A DNA stretch of 64,000 bases from Indolivaga capnocytophagoides DSM 22835 (GCF_000426485.1 NZ_KE384529.1:124001-188000), one strand, 5' to 3'. Shown: positions 47,992-59,070, counted from the first letter of the stretch. The notes: generated from the letters alone by a model not told the origin. A program made the numbers and translations.

Positions 47992-48576
47992 ACATATTTG
48001 CTTTGAGATACAAAGTAAGTGCTTTTATTTTAATAACAACACTACTTTTTTAGGAGAATATAATATACATTCAAATTTAACAATTAAAAAAAATAGTTTA
48101 CAGCATCCAAATCAATAAAACAGACATCTCATTCTCTTAATTATAAAGAAAGAGAATGAAGATTAGCTTATCTCATCTAAGTTAAAAAAAACAGTTTCAC
48201 AAAATATAAAATTTAACAATACGGATTAAAATTAACATATATTTTGTATATTTATAAACAGTTTTTCAATAATTATAAATACTTTTGCATGAACATTGAA
48301 TATAGTAGAAGGAAGAGTGTGTAAGCTTTTATTTTAAGAGAAACAGATATTCTATTTAATTTATTTATACGTAGCCTGAAAAGTCGAATGAGTTTGCTTT
48401 CACCCTGTGTATATATCGACTCTATCCCGTGTCAAATAAGTAAATTTATTATATAAGTAACAGCAAGTATTTATTGATGTATTTTAAATGATAAGCAGCT
48501 CTTGCTGTATGCTTGCAAAGTTAAAAATAGGTCTAAGGCCTTAGAATCAAATTAAAACAGATTAATATCAGTATAA
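47992..48576. other. Non-coding region between divergent genes
   Basis: About 585 bases. A CATTCTCT/AGAGAATG hairpin (48130-48158) and R92 copy 5 (48453-48544) are seen; no other gene-like feature. Confidence 0.5.
48453..48544 (-). repeat. R92 repeat copy 5 (AraC leader)
   Basis: AAGTAACAGCAAGTATTTAT, then a central CAGC-TCTT-GCTG hairpin flanked by ATA and TAT, TATGCTTGCAAAGTTA, and AGGTCTAAGGCCTTAG, 92 bp in all. On the other strand TAACTTTG fits a -7 box pointing at the membrane-protein operon about 460 bases away. Confidence 0.85.
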
Positions 48577-49443
48577 ATGGAACTGTTATATCCTCACGAG
48601 CATCTAAATTGCTATAACTACGAAAAGGGCGATCGCCCGGCAATCGATCCTATATATTTGAATACTGAAGACAGATACAATATCGACATCTTAGAAAATA
48701 AGATAATTATATTACGAAGCGGACTCCTCAATTTTTCTTTTGGCTCTCATCTCAATCAAACACTTACTCCGGGCAATATGATTATAATTCCCGCGGGTTT
48801 CAGATTCACGTCCAAAGCATTAGCTGACACAAATATACTCATCTTCAGAATCAGAACAAATGTAGAACTCTGCGAAAGATTTGCACTGGAACAACTGCTG
48901 CTGGAAAAGGAAGATGGTGAAAATTTCGACAATATAGGAGTACTTGATTCGAACGAGGTTATAACAGAGTATATAGAAAATCTGATAAAACACATAACTG
49001 CAGGTCTCAGATGTTTCTATTTTTACGAAATAAAAATCAAAGAGCTATTCTTTTTATTAAGAGGGTACTACGTTAAAAAAGAACTTCTTCACTTTTTTTA
49101 TCCCCTATTAAGCAATGATTTGACATTCTCTAATTTTATCTTACAAAATTATCATCAGGTAAGGACAGTCAAAGAGTTAGCAGAACTAACCAATTATAGC
49201 TTATCGGGATTCGAAAAGCATTTCAAAAAAGTTTTTGGAATTTCGGCTAGCCAATGGATGAGAAATCAACGAGCTAAAATAGTATACCACGACATTAATA
49301 GCGGCAACAAAACTTTTAAAGAAATCAGTTACCACCATGGGTTCACCTCTCCGGCTCACTTCAACGATTTTTGCAAGTTACATTTCGGGGCTACTCCCGG
49401 ACAAATACGCAAACGTAAGTTTCACCCAAAAGGTGAAGTCTGA
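48577..49443 (+). CDS. AraC-family transcriptional regulator
   Basis: 288 residues. An N-terminal cupin-like sensing domain (about 10-110, FGSHLNQTLTPGNMIIIPAG) is followed by a C-terminal double HTH: VRTVKELAELTNYSLSGFEKHFKKVFG and FKEISYHHGFTSPAHFNDFCKLHFGATPGQIR. The ligand is unknown. No target gene adjoins it. Its leader carries R92 copy 5, and R92 copy 6 follows its stop. Confidence 0.9.
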   Translation: MELLYPHEHLNCYNYEKGDRPAIDPIYLNTEDRYNIDILENKIIILRSGLLNFSFGSHLNQTLTPGNMIIIPAGFRFTSKALADTNILIFRIRTNVELCERFALEQLLLEKEDGENFDNIGVLDSNEVITEYIENLIKHITAGLRCFYFYEIKIKELFFLLRGYYVKKELLHFFYPLLSNDLTFSNFILQNYHQVRTVKELAELTNYSLSGFEKHFKKVFGISASQWMRNQRAKIVYHDINSGNKTFKEISYHHGFTSPAHFNDFCKLHFGATPGQIRKRKFHPKGEV

Positions 49444-49456
49444 ATAAGTTTCAAGT

Positions 49457-49551
49457 ATTAAGTAAATAAAAGCATTTAATGATATATATCTTTAAGCTTT
49501 AACGGAATCAGATTATTATATACTAAAGTAACAAATAAGTCTGTGACCTTA
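49457..49551 (-). repeat. R92 repeat copy 6 (AraC-MerR gap)
   Basis: On the minus strand the copy starts at the MerR-gene stop (TAAGGTCACAGAC) and ends in ATATATCATTAAATGC and TTTACTTAA. The centre is diverged. Confidence 0.65.
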
Positions 49552-49890
49552 AAGGCTATCCAATCCGCTTTTCAGATTATTCAATTCGGCTTTGATCTTT
49601 TCCAATCGTCTCAGTAACTCCAGACGACGGGTTTCTTCATCCTTTTTTACTCGCAAAGTCTGACGGGCTCCTTCCAGAGTCAGCCCCTTATCCTTTACCA
49701 AAGAATATACGAGAGCTATGGCTTCAATATCAACACGTGTATACTGCCTTACTCCGCTGGGGGTTTTCTTCGGCTTAATTTCCTTAAATTCAGTCTCCCA
49801 GAAACGAAGAAGAGACTCATTCACATTAAAATGAGCTGCAACTTCTTTTATCGAATAGTATAATTTTTTATCATTATCAAAATCAATCAT
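49549..49890 (-). CDS. MerR-family regulator (short)
   Basis: 113 residues: a MerR HTH (YYSIKEVAAHFNVNESLLRFWETEFKEI), a wing (VRQYTRVDIEAIALVYSLVKDKGLTLEGARQTL) and a C-terminal coiled coil with no effector domain. It follows the M23 peptidase gene by 44 bases, and alaS diverges from the other side. I recall this M23-MerR-alaS neighbourhood as common in Bacteroidales. The TAA stop is part of R92 copy 6. Confidence 0.88.
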   Translation of the reverse strand: MIDFDNDKKLYYSIKEVAAHFNVNESLLRFWETEFKEIKPKKTPSGVRQYTRVDIEAIALVYSLVKDKGLTLEGARQTLRVKKDEETRRLELLRRLEKIKAELNNLKSGLDSL

Positions 49891-49934
49891 TGATTTCTAT
49901 TGTTGACTGTTTACTGATTATTACAATTCAAATA

Positions 49935-50909
49935 TTAGTCCATAACCTGACCATGATTGTCTGCTATACGCAACATCTGATCATATTCTTCAGGAGTAAG
50001 ATCCATAAAGTAGTATTTAGCCGGATTATCGGGTTTACCCTTAACATGCACTTCGTAATGTAAGTGTGGACCTGTTGATTTTCCGGTACTCCCTATTTTT
50101 CCGATGAGCTCTCCTCTCTTCACTTTCTGTCCTTGTTTCGCAACATACGCGCTCATATGCCCGTACAATGTCTCAAATCCGTAACCATGATCTATAATTA
50201 TACAGTTCCCATATCCCTGACGCCATTCTGACCAAGTGACAACACCATCTCCTGTTGCATATATATCAGTGCCTTCTTTCGCGGTAAAGTCCATTCCGGC
50301 ATGAAAACGTAATGTACCATACACAGGATCAATACGAGTACCATAGCCGGAAGCCACCCTTGACAAGTCTTTATTAGCAACAGGCTGAATGCTGGGTATA
50401 TGCTGCAAACGGTCTTTCTGCTGCTTGGACAGATTCAGTATTTCATCAAAAGACTTGGATTGAACATATAATTGACGAGAGATCAGATCCATTTTTTTAG
50501 AAGTTTGCAAAATCATGTCAGGGTTAGATAATTCAAGCAAATAATCATATTTTCCGACACCTCCACCTGCAGAATTACGAATCGCAGAAGCAATAGGATC
50601 GGCATGAAAAATAGCTCGGTACATATTATCATCCCGCTGTTGAATATCTTTCAGTACGTCGGATACATTATCTAATCGCTTCGACAATATATTATATTGA
50701 GCACGAATAAGCTTATTCTCTTTTTTAAGTTCCATTTCCTTAGGTGAATCAAGCACATAATACATCAAAGCCCAGAAGCCAACAGCCCCAAGTATGATTC
50801 CTCCTAACAAATTACGGATTATAATGAAGACCTTTTTACCAATACCAGGATAGACACGCTCATAAGTGAGTGATTGCGGGTTATATATATAATATACTTT
50901 TTTTGCCAT
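49935..50909 (-). CDS. M23-family (LytM) endopeptidase with membrane anchor
   Basis: 324 residues. The N-terminal cytoplasmic tail and membrane helix (about 26-48) are followed by a coiled coil (about 55-90). The C-terminal LytM domain has its zinc ligands: HAGMDF (about 201) and HLHYEVHV (about 284), with YGHMSAYV in between. It is likely a cell-wall hydrolase or divisome-linked activator facing the periplasm. A consensus promoter lies 40 bases upstream. Confidence 0.92.
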   Translation of the reverse strand: MAKKVYYIYNPQSLTYERVYPGIGKKVFIIIRNLLGGIILGAVGFWALMYYVLDSPKEMELKKENKLIRAQYNILSKRLDNVSDVLKDIQQRDDNMYRAIFHADPIASAIRNSAGGGVGKYDYLLELSNPDMILQTSKKMDLISRQLYVQSKSFDEILNLSKQQKDRLQHIPSIQPVANKDLSRVASGYGTRIDPVYGTLRFHAGMDFTAKEGTDIYATGDGVVTWSEWRQGYGNCIIIDHGYGFETLYGHMSAYVAKQGQKVKRGELIGKIGSTGKSTGPHLHYEVHVKGKPDNPAKYYFMDLTPEEYDQMLRIADNHGQVMD

Positions 50910-50951
50910 TCTGTATGATAAAACTCTCCGATTTTATTTTCGAGATAAGCG

Positions 50952-50983
50952 CAAAAGTAAAGTTTTTAGCTTATTTTTGCAAA
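50952..50983 (-). promoter_or_regulatory. Promoter of M23-MerR operon
   Basis: On the minus strand TTTG (50983-50980), a 20-base spacer and TACTTTTG (50959-50952) followed by C. This is a near-perfect Bacteroidota promoter. Confidence 0.7.
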
Positions 50984-51177
50984 CTATTATTTATTAAGAA
51001 TATGTAAAAAGGCCACTGACCTGTTTATGACTTTAATGAGTAAAAGAACCTGAAACTGTAGCAATTGGGCTGAATAAATTGACATCATTCACCCTACTAA
51101 TACATAATCAGTTACATTAAAAGACAAAGTAAATTATAAATCAGACAGTACAATTAAATATTTACAATTACTAAAAC

Positions 51178-53790
51178 ATGATGACTTCTAAAGAAATCCG
51201 TAATTCATTCAAAGAATTTTTCAGATCAAAAGGACATCAGATCGTTCCTTCTGCACCAATGGTAATCAAAGACGATCCTACCCTGATGTTCACGAATGCC
51301 GGAATGAACCAATTCAAAGATATTATATTAGGTAACTCACCTATTAAATATCCCAGAGTCGCGGATTCTCAAAAATGTCTTCGGGTAAGTGGCAAGCACA
51401 ACGACCTGGAAGAAGTAGGACATGACACATATCATCATACGATGTTCGAAATGCTAGGCAATTGGTCATTTGGCGACTATTTCAAAAAAGAAGCTATCGA
51501 CTGGGCATGGGAATATCTGACAGAAGTAATCAAATTAGATAAAAACAGGTTGTATGTTACAGTATTCGAAGGCAGCCCCGAAGAAGGACTTGACAGAGAT
51601 ACTGAAGCTGCCGGATATTGGGAAAAACATCTTCCAAAAGACAGAATAATCAATGGAAACAAAAAAGACAATTTCTGGGAAATGGGAGAAACAGGTCCCT
51701 GTGGTCCTTGTTCCGAGATACATATAGATATACGCTCCGATGAGGACAGGGCTAAAATAGACGGAGCTACACTTGTCAACAAAGATCCGGATGTAATCGA
51801 AATCTGGAATCTGGTATTTATGCAATACAATCGCAAAGCAGATAAATCATTGGAACCTCTTCCTGCAAGAACTATAGATACAGGAATGGGCTTTGAGCGG
51901 CTTTGCATGGCTATACAAGAAAAAAAATCGAACTACGACACTGATGTATTCCAACCTCTGATCAAAGCGATAGGAACATTATCCGATACAACATACGGAA
52001 CAGACAGCAAAAAAGATATCGCTATGCGGGTTATCTCCGACCATATCCGGACAATAGCATTTTCTATTGCAGATGGACAGTTGCCATCCAATGCTAAAGC
52101 CGGATACGTTATCCGACGCATTCTACGCCGTGCCGTCCGCTATGGATATACATTCCTGAATCAACACAAAGCCTTCATGCACAAACTGATACCTACTTTG
52201 ATAGAGACTATGGGGGAAGCCTATCCCGAACTAGTTCAACAACGGGTATTGATAGAGAAAGTAATCAAAGAAGAAGAAGAATCTTTCCTTAGGACTCTAG
52301 AAACAGGAATCAAGCTGCTTGAAAAACAAATAACAGAAACAAAAGAAAAGAAATCGACGGTGTTAAATGGTGTCGATGCTTTTACCTTATATGATACATA
52401 TGGTTTTCCGCTGGATTTGACAGAACTTATACTTCGTGAAAACGAAATGACTGTGGATGAAGAAGGTTTTAAATCTGAAATGCAGAAGCAGAAAGATCGT
52501 GCACGTAACGCCGCAGCTATAGAAACAGGGGATTGGATTACGATTCGTGAAGGAGACCCCGAATTTGTAGGATATGACTATATCGAAACCGATGCCGAAA
52601 TTCTTCGTTATCGCAAGATTAAACAAAAAAGCAATGAGTTTTACCAAATCGTATTAAACCGTACTCCTTTTTATGCTGAAATGGGTGGTCAGGTTGGTGA
52701 TACCGGATGGTTAATAAATGATGATGAGAAGATAGAAATACTTGATACAAAAAGAGAAAATAATCTATCGGTTCATCTGACAAAAAGACTTCCAAAAGAT
52801 GTTACCGCACATTTCACAGCCCATATAAATAAGGAAGACCGCATAGCAACTGAATGCAACCATACTGCGACTCACCTGTTGCACGAAGCTTTACGAGAGG
52901 TGTTAGGTGTACATGTCGAACAAAAAGGCTCATTTGTATCGCCGTCAGTACTCCGTTTTGACTTTTCTCATTTCCAGAAAATGACAAACGAAGAAATACG
53001 GGCAGTAGAACGTTTAGTCACTCAAAAAATAAGAGAAGATTTTACCCTAGAAGAAGCCAGAAAAGTACCTATTGCCGAAGCTAAGGAAATGGGAGCTATG
53101 GCTCTATTTGGCGAAAAATACGGCGACGAAGTACGTGTAATCCGCTTTGGCAGCTCAGTCGAACTATGTGGAGGAACTCATATATCATCAACAGGCCGTA
53201 TAGGTTCATTCCGTATTGTGAATGAGAGTTCTATTGCTGCAGGTATCAGACGTATCGAAGCTATTACAGCATCAGTTTGTGAAGAGTACTTCTATACTCA
53301 ACAAGATGTGATTACTGAATTAAAATCTTTGATGAATAATGCTCCCAACCTGATTCAGGCATTCCATAAATTCTTTGAAGAAAATGCCGAAATGAAAAAA
53401 CATGTCGAAGGTTTGATGAAAGAGAAAACAATTCAGTTAAAAGATTCGGTTGTAAAAAACAAACAATTCTCAAACGGTATATTGATCTTCTCTTTAAAAG
53501 GACAATTTCCATCTGAAATAGCAAAAGATATAGCATTCCAGATCAGAGGTGAATACACCGATCATGCCGTTTTCATCGGTGCAACCGAGATCAGCGGAAA
53601 ACCAACCCTTACACTTATGCTCTCGGATGATTTAGTGGCTCAAGGATTGAATGCCTCTCAAATTCTTCGTGATGCAGCTAAGCACATACAAGGTGGAGGT
53701 GGAGGTCAACCTCATTTTGCAACAGCCGGAGGTAAAAATTCCGAAGGATTGGAAAAAGCAATGAATGAGATTATTGAGAAATTAGCATAA
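51178..53790 (+). CDS. alaS: Alanyl-tRNA synthetase
   Basis: 870-residue class II synthetase. Motif [15 protein letters not shown], the N-terminal catalytic core, the editing-domain zinc ligands [11 protein letters not shown] (about 561) and CGGTH (about 659), and the C-terminal oligomerisation domain with [15 protein letters not shown] are all present. Two consecutive ATG codons stand at the start. A hairpin closes the gene. Confidence 0.97.
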   Translation: MMTSKEIRNSFKEFFRSKGHQIVPSAPMVIKDDPTLMFTNAGMNQFKDIILGNSPIKYPRVADSQKCLRVSGKHNDLEEVGHDTYHHTMFEMLGNWSFGDYFKKEAIDWAWEYLTEVIKLDKNRLYVTVFEGSPEEGLDRDTEAAGYWEKHLPKDRIINGNKKDNFWEMGETGPCGPCSEIHIDIRSDEDRAKIDGATLVNKDPDVIEIWNLVFMQYNRKADKSLEPLPARTIDTGMGFERLCMAIQEKKSNYDTDVFQPLIKAIGTLSDTTYGTDSKKDIAMRVISDHIRTIAFSIADGQLPSNAKAGYVIRRILRRAVRYGYTFLNQHKAFMHKLIPTLIETMGEAYPELVQQRVLIEKVIKEEEESFLRTLETGIKLLEKQITETKEKKSTVLNGVDAFTLYDTYGFPLDLTELILRENEMTVDEEGFKSEMQKQKDRARNAAAIETGDWITIREGDPEFVGYDYIETDAEILRYRKIKQKSNEFYQIVLNRTPFYAEMGGQVGDTGWLINDDEKIEILDTKRENNLSVHLTKRLPKDVTAHFTAHINKEDRIATECNHTATHLLHEALREVLGVHVEQKGSFVSPSVLRFDFSHFQKMTNEEIRAVERLVTQKIREDFTLEEARKVPIAEAKEMGAMALFGEKYGDEVRVIRFGSSVELCGGTHISSTGRIGSFRIVNESSIAAGIRRIEAITASVCEEYFYTQQDVITELKSLMNNAPNLIQAFHKFFEENAEMKKHVEGLMKEKTIQLKDSVVKNKQFSNGILIFSLKGQFPSEIAKDIAFQIRGEYTDHAVFIGATEISGKPTLTLMLSDDLVAQGLNASQILRDAAKHIQGGGGGQPHFATAGGKNSEGLEKAMNEIIEKLA

Positions 53791-53810
53791 TCGTAAGATT
53801 TATCTTATAT

Positions 53811-53842
53811 TGAATGGCGGATCCTTTAAAAGATCCGCCATA
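53811..53842 (+). terminator. Terminator after alaS
   Basis: ATGGCGGATC (53811-53820) pairs with GATCCGCCAT (53829-53838). The T-run is weak. Confidence 0.6.
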
Positions 53843-53888
53843 TTTATAAAAATACACTTAGGGATTATATTTAATAAAACAACACGAT

Positions 53889-54728
53889 ATGAAGCAAGTA
53901 CTCTTTTTATTTGTCTTTTTATGTTCAACATTCAGCATACAGATACGAGGACAACAATCAATCAAAATCAGTGACATAAACCTAGTTAACTTGGGAGACG
54001 GGCAAGCCTATGCTCACAACAAAGATGAAGCTAAAACCCCGGTAAAAGGAAAAGTTAGAATAATAACAGGCGTAACGACCGAATACATTAATGCTCAATT
54101 CAATGATGAAGGATTAGCCATTGGTAAATGGGAATATTATAAGAATAATGAACTGAGATCGTATATCTCGTACCAAAATGGATACATGAACGGAGAACGG
54201 GGAGAGGTATCTTCTTCAGGTGATCTAAAAGAAAAAAGAGAGTATAAAAATGGAAAAAAAGACGGAGAATGGATTAAGTACTATGATCCCGAAACACCCA
54301 AAGAGATAAAGGTATATCAAGATAATAGACTATGCCAAACAAAAACATATTATACTAATGGCAATTTGGAATCAGAACGCAACTTCTCGAATGGCAAAGA
54401 GCATGGTTCATATAAACGATATACACTCGAAGGCAATCTTAAAATGGATGAGAACTATGAAAATGGTAAGAAAGTCGGTAAACAGATTGTATACTACACC
54501 AGTAATTTATCCGACTATATAGAAACATCCAATTATTCATCTTTAGGTAAACTCGATGGAGAGTTTTCTCAGGTTTATACAGAAACAAAAGCGACAAAAG
54601 TAAAAGGACAATATACCAAAGGCCAAAAGACCGGAGTCTGGAAATACTATTCATTAAGCGGAAAGCCGATAAAGGAAGAACTATATGAAAATGGAGTATT
54701 GAAAGAAACCCGAAAATTTGAAAATTAA
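53889..54728 (+). CDS. Secreted MORN/YwqK-like repeat protein
   Basis: 279 residues with a signal peptide (about 1-20). Repeats of the NGKxxGxWxxY type recur: NGKKDGEWIKYY, NGKEHGSYKRY, NGKKVGKQIVYY and KGQKTGVWKYYSLSGKPIKEELYENG, as in the MORN_2/YwqK group. Proteins of this type are common in Bacteroidota; the 'antitoxin' label given to some is not supported by context here, as no toxin gene adjoins. Confidence 0.82.
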   Translation: MKQVLFLFVFLCSTFSIQIRGQQSIKISDINLVNLGDGQAYAHNKDEAKTPVKGKVRIITGVTTEYINAQFNDEGLAIGKWEYYKNNELRSYISYQNGYMNGERGEVSSSGDLKEKREYKNGKKDGEWIKYYDPETPKEIKVYQDNRLCQTKTYYTNGNLESERNFSNGKEHGSYKRYTLEGNLKMDENYENGKKVGKQIVYYTSNLSDYIETSNYSSLGKLDGEFSQVYTETKATKVKGQYTKGQKTGVWKYYSLSGKPIKEELYENGVLKETRKFEN

Positions 54729-54780
54729 GGTTAAATACCTATTCGAGATTCACCTCAAAGTCTTTCACATAAAAAAATCT

Positions 54781-54825
54781 GGTATTGTTCGATTTTACTA
54801 AACAATACCTTTTTTATTATATTTG
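54781..54825 (+). terminator. Terminator overlapping the next promoter
   Basis: GGTATTGTT (54781-54789) pairs with AACAATACC (54801-54809), followed by TTTTTT. TATATTTG (54818-54825), a -7 box for the NlpC/P60 gene, starts 3 bases after the T-run. Confidence 0.75.
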
Positions 54826-54906
54826 CTAAATAGTTAATTCTACAAACTTAATAAGTATATAAGTTTGTCCTCCTTGTTATAGGGTGCATCAATTAGAGAA
54901 AAAACA

Positions 54907-55689
54907 ATGGAAAATTACGCGATTTATCTTAATACCGTGCTTCCGGTACGAGCCAATGCAGACGAAAGATCCGAGATGGTTACACAGTTACTGTTTGGAC
55001 AAACATGTGAAATAACAGAAATATCCGGTTCGTTTTCTAAAATTAAAGATTCGGACGATGGATATGAAGGATGGGTGGATACAAAAATGCTAACTCATAT
55101 AAATGAATCCGAACATAACAGTTTTCAAACATCTACGGTTTTCCGCACTTGTGTTCCTTTGGCAGATGCATTCTGCCTTACCGACAAGATGGTATATCAC
55201 CTGTCAGCAGGCAGTAAACTACCAGATTATAATCCTGAAACAAACAGTATAGAAGTTTCAGGTAAAAAATTCCAAATACACTCATCATTTGTCAGTTACA
55301 TATCAGATCAGAAAAAACAAAACATTGCTCCTACTGCTAAAATGTTTCTGAATACACCATACCTTTGGGGAGGAAAAAACATTCTGGGCATTGACTGTTC
55401 GGGTTTTACACAGATTGTATTTTCATTATGCGGATACAACTTATTACGGGATGCTAGTATGCAGAATACACAGGGGTCCGCTATCGATTCATTAAACGAA
55501 GCAGAAACAGGAGATCTCATATTCTTCGATAAAATGGGAAAAATTACGCATGTAGGTATTTATCTGGGCGAAAACAAAATCATACACGCTTCAGGCAAAG
55601 TAAGAATAGACAAAATAGATGATACTGGCATTTTTAATACCGAAACAGAAAATTACACACACTCATTAGCATCCATACGAAGGATATAA
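54907..55689 (+). CDS. NlpC/P60 peptidase with SH3-like domain
   Basis: 260 residues. An SH3-type binding domain (about 1-60, NTVLPVRANADERSEMV) and a linker domain precede a C-terminal NlpC/P60 core with its Cys in GIDCSGFTQIVFS (about 160) and His in HVGIYLGENKIIHASG (about 215). It cleaves peptidoglycan stem peptides. No signal peptide is seen, so it probably acts in the cytoplasm on recycled muropeptides. The TAA stop begins R92 copy 7. Confidence 0.9.
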   Translation: MENYAIYLNTVLPVRANADERSEMVTQLLFGQTCEITEISGSFSKIKDSDDGYEGWVDTKMLTHINESEHNSFQTSTVFRTCVPLADAFCLTDKMVYHLSAGSKLPDYNPETNSIEVSGKKFQIHSSFVSYISDQKKQNIAPTAKMFLNTPYLWGGKNILGIDCSGFTQIVFSLCGYNLLRDASMQNTQGSAIDSLNEAETGDLIFFDKMGKITHVGIYLGENKIIHASGKVRIDKIDDTGIFNTETENYTHSLASIRRI

Positions 55690-55769
55690 GGTTTCATATC
55701 TATATTTATTACTTAGACCAAAGTATATCAGAAACTAAAAGTATATCATTAAATACTTTCTTTTACTTA
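55688..55769 (+). repeat. R92 repeat copy 7 (degenerate)
   Basis: Starts at the stop of the NlpC gene (TAAGGTTTCATATC) and ends with TATATCATTAAATACTTTC and TTTTACTTAA. It is about 82 bp long, with the centre diverged. Confidence 0.6.
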
Positions 55770-55793
55770 ATCATGCTGGAATTAAAAAAATCT

Positions 55794-55801
55794 TATCTTT
55801 G
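55794..55801 (+). promoter_or_regulatory. -7 box for the GNAT gene
   Basis: TATCTTTG followed by C, an exact TAnnTTTG match 118 bases before the ATG. Confidence 0.55.
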
Positions 55802-55918
55802 CAGTGGAAATTGAAGAGTAACAAGGTCGAAGATCTGTTCGTTAGGTTGGTAAATAAAACTGCCAAAGTCAATTAAATCTAAATAATTTCAATTACTTAT
55901 TAAGTTTAAGTATAAAGA

Positions 55919-57049
55919 ATGTCGATAAAAATAGTTGAAGTAAACGATAAAGCTTCAAGAAAAAAATTTGTAAAATTCCCCACTTCGCTTTATAAAGGCA
56001 ATCCATATTATGTACCCGCATTAATAATGGATGAACTGGCCTCTATCGATAAAAAAAAGAATCCGGCGTTCGAATTTTGTGAGCAGCAATTATTTCTTGC
56101 TTACAGAGGTAATCAAATAGTAGGACGTATCGGAGCCTTTATCAATCATCGGTCAAATGAACGGTGGGAGCAACTGCATGCACGTTTTGGATTTGTAGAC
56201 TTCATCAATGATAACGAAGTTGTCGACTCACTTTTTGCAGCTGCAGAAAAATGGGCTAAAGATAAAGGAATGAACGCCATTCAAGGACCTATGGGCTACA
56301 CTGATCTCGATCGGGAAGGTTTACTTATAGAGGGCTATGATCGTATTTCGACAATGGCTACAACATATAGCCATCCCTATTACAGAGAACAAATAGAAAG
56401 ATTGGGATTCGAAAAAGATGTAGACTGGCACGAATACCGTATTCCCGTACCGGAACAAGTACCCGAACGCCACCAAAGAATTGCACAGATTGTTGCTAAC
56501 AAATTCGGATTGAAAGTCTTGAAGTTCAAAAATTTAAAACAAGTAACGCCTTATGTCGATAAGCTTTTCAATCTGCTAAATGTAGCCTATGCCCCACTCT
56601 ACGGATTTGTACCTTTGACAAAAAACCAAATAGATCACTACGTAAAAATGTATGTTCCGCTTTTGCGTTGGGACGTAGTCACAATTATAGTAAAAGAAGA
56701 AACTGACGATGTTGTCGGTTTTGGTATCGGATTACCCAGTTTATCAGTGGCTCTACAAAAATCGAGAGGTAAATTATTTCCGTTTGGATGGATATATTTG
56801 TTGAAAGCATTGAAAAGTAAATCGAATCCAGAAGTAGACCTCCTTCTGACAGGAGTTGCACCCGAATATCAAGGAAAAGGTGTAAATGCAATGATATTCA
56901 ATGACTTTATCCCGTCATCACATGCTAGTGGTTTCCGATTTGCAGAAAGCAACCCTGAACTTGAGAGTAATAATAAAGTTGCAAATCAATGGGATGGCTT
57001 TAATGCCGAGCACCATAAAACAAGAAGAGCCTATATCAAAAAAATCTGA
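55919..57049 (+). CDS. GNAT-like protein, conserved in Bacteroidota
   Basis: 376 residues. An N-terminal SLYKGNPYYVPAL segment, a GPMGYTDLDREGLLIEGYDR stretch in the middle and a C-terminal GNAT-like fold with LLLTGVAPEYQGKGVNAMIF (about 301-320). I recognise it as a widespread uncharacterised acetyltransferase-like family. The substrate is unknown. It is a single gene with a long leader and a strong terminator. Confidence 0.75.
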   Translation: MSIKIVEVNDKASRKKFVKFPTSLYKGNPYYVPALIMDELASIDKKKNPAFEFCEQQLFLAYRGNQIVGRIGAFINHRSNERWEQLHARFGFVDFINDNEVVDSLFAAAEKWAKDKGMNAIQGPMGYTDLDREGLLIEGYDRISTMATTYSHPYYREQIERLGFEKDVDWHEYRIPVPEQVPERHQRIAQIVANKFGLKVLKFKNLKQVTPYVDKLFNLLNVAYAPLYGFVPLTKNQIDHYVKMYVPLLRWDVVTIIVKEETDDVVGFGIGLPSLSVALQKSRGKLFPFGWIYLLKALKSKSNPEVDLLLTGVAPEYQGKGVNAMIFNDFIPSSHASGFRFAESNPELESNNKVANQWDGFNAEHHKTRRAYIKKI

Positions 57050-57120
57050 TTTTAAGAGATTAGAAATTTTGCTATTACATCAATCAGAACAATAAGAAAG
57101 TCAAAAACTTTAATATATCA

Positions 57121-57162
57121 ATCAAGCAGGATTCATAGACTAATCCTGCTTGATTTTTTTTG
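57121..57162 (+). terminator. Terminator after GNAT gene
   Basis: ATCAAGCAGGAT (57121-57132) pairs with ATCCTGCTTGAT (57143-57154), followed by eight T. Confidence 0.85.
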
Positions 57163-57180
57163 TAAAAATCATTATCTTTG
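57150..57180 (+). promoter_or_regulatory. Promoter of parE
   Basis: TTG (57150-57152), a 20-base spacer and TATCTTTG (57173-57180). It overlaps the preceding terminator and sits 31 bases before the ATG. Confidence 0.55.
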
Positions 57181-57210
57181 TTCGAAACCCTTTTACTGAA
57201 ACAACAAAGC

Positions 57211-59070
57211 ATGGAAGAAGAAGAATTGGAAGTTAATTTACCTCAGGAAAATTATTCAGATGATGACATTAAAACCCTTGATTGGCAAGAGCATATACGT
57301 CGCCGTCCGGGTATGTACATCGGTAAATTAGGAGATGGTTCATCACCTGATGACGGTATCTATGTATTGCTGAAAGAGGTACTCGACAACTCCATTGACG
57401 AGTTTATGATGGGCTTTGGTAAAACAATCGAAATTACTATTGAAAACGGAGAAGTGAGAACACGTGACCACGGTCGTGGTGTTCCATTAGGAAAAGTAAA
57501 AGATGTATCCTCTAAAATGAATACTGGAGCCAAATACGACTCTAAAGCATTCAAAAAATCAGTAGGATTAAATGGAGTCGGTATAAAAGCGGTAAATGCG
57601 TTATCATCATACTTCAAAATACAAGCATTCAGAGATAAGCAGACCGTATCCGTTGAATACAGTAAAGCTATTGTTACAAATGAAACCCCGATATCAGCTA
57701 CCGATGACAATAACGGTACTTTGGTCGAATTTATACCCGACATAACTGTTTTCGGCGAATATCTATATCGTGACGAATATGTAGAAAGCTTATTAAAGAA
57801 TTATTCATACCTGAATACAGGACTTACTCTCGTATATAACGGAAAAAAATTTCACTCGAAAAACGGATTGGCAGATTTACTGAACGAGAACATGACATCC
57901 GAGCCTCTATACCCTATAATCCATCTCAAAGATGCAGATATAGAAGTTGTTATTACTCACAGCAATCAGTATGGCGAAGAATATTACTCATTTGTCAACG
58001 GGCAACATACAACCCAAGGAGGTACACACCAGTCGGCTTTCAGAGAAACAGTAGGACGTGTTATCAAAGAATACTACAACAAAAACTTTGATTACGCCGA
58101 TATACGCAGCGGGATAGTTGCGGCAATTAGTGTAAAAGTAGAAGAACCTGTGTTTGAGTCCCAAACTAAAACCAAACTCGGATCGAAAGATATGGGACCG
58201 GGTGGACCATCTGTTCAAAAGTTCATCGGAGACTTTATCAAAAAAGAACTCGACAACTATCTACACAAGGATGCAGAAACATCAGATAACTTATTAAAAA
58301 AAATTCTGGAGTCGGAAAAGGAACGTAAAGCTATAGCCGGTGTTACAAAACTAGCACGTGAACGTGCCAAGAAGGCTAATTTGCATAATAAAAAACTACG
58401 TGACTGCCGCTATCACTATACAGATTCTAAAGGAGACAATCTGGATAATACATGTATATTTATCACGGAGGGAGATTCGGCAAGCGGGTCGATCACCAAA
58501 AGTCGAGATCCGAATCTTCAGGCGGTATTCTCTTTACGAGGTAAACCGCTGAACAGTTTTGGGCTTACTAAAAAGATTGTATATGAGAACGAAGAATTTA
58601 ATCTACTGCAAGCCGCATTAAATATAGAAGACGGTTTGGATGGACTTCGTTACAAAAAAGTAATTATCGCGACTGATGCGGATACTGATGGTATGCACAT
58701 CCGTTTGTTATTACTTACTTTTTTTCTACAGTTCTTTCCTGACCTGATTAAGAAAAATCATGTATATATATTGCAGACACCTCTCTTCCGTGTAAGAAAT
58801 AAGAAGGAAACAATCTATTGTTATACTGAAGAAGAACGTATTGCAGCAATAGCCAAACTAGGAGCTAATCCTGAAATCACACGATTTAAAGGTCTTGGAG
58901 AAATATCACCTGATGAGTTCAAACACTTTATCGGCAAAGACATGCGTCTGGATAAGGTAACAATGAAGAAAGAAGACCTTGTGAAAGATATGCTTAATTT
59001 TTATATGGGTAAAAATACTCCCGAACGTCAGGTATTTATCATCGATAATCTGATTCCGGTAGAAGATTAA
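57211..59070 (+). CDS. parE: DNA topoisomerase IV subunit B
   Basis: 619 residues from the ATG at 57211 ([18 protein letters not shown]). A longer frame opens at a TTG at 57178, but that codon is the end of the -7 promoter box and is rejected. The GHKL ATPase domain has [19 protein letters not shown] and [14 protein letters not shown]; the TOPRIM part has [17 protein letters not shown] and [10 protein letters not shown]. The short length without a GyrB-type insertion argues for ParE over GyrB. The parC partner is not in the window. Confidence 0.9.
   Translation: MEEEELEVNLPQENYSDDDIKTLDWQEHIRRRPGMYIGKLGDGSSPDDGIYVLLKEVLDNSIDEFMMGFGKTIEITIENGEVRTRDHGRGVPLGKVKDVSSKMNTGAKYDSKAFKKSVGLNGVGIKAVNALSSYFKIQAFRDKQTVSVEYSKAIVTNETPISATDDNNGTLVEFIPDITVFGEYLYRDEYVESLLKNYSYLNTGLTLVYNGKKFHSKNGLADLLNENMTSEPLYPIIHLKDADIEVVITHSNQYGEEYYSFVNGQHTTQGGTHQSAFRETVGRVIKEYYNKNFDYADIRSGIVAAISVKVEEPVFESQTKTKLGSKDMGPGGPSVQKFIGDFIKKELDNYLHKDAETSDNLLKKILESEKERKAIAGVTKLARERAKKANLHNKKLRDCRYHYTDSKGDNLDNTCIFITEGDSASGSITKSRDPNLQAVFSLRGKPLNSFGLTKKIVYENEEFNLLQAALNIEDGLDGLRYKKVIIATDADTDGMHIRLLLLTFFLQFFPDLIKKNHVYILQTPLFRVRNKKETIYCYTEEERIAAIAKLGANPEITRFKGLGEISPDEFKHFIGKDMRLDKVTMKKEDLVKDMLNFYMGKNTPERQVFIIDNLIPVED

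Noticed and set aside
57178-57210. TTG start for parE
   Set aside because: The codon is the last part of the -7 promoter box; the ATG at 57211 fits the family's N-terminus.
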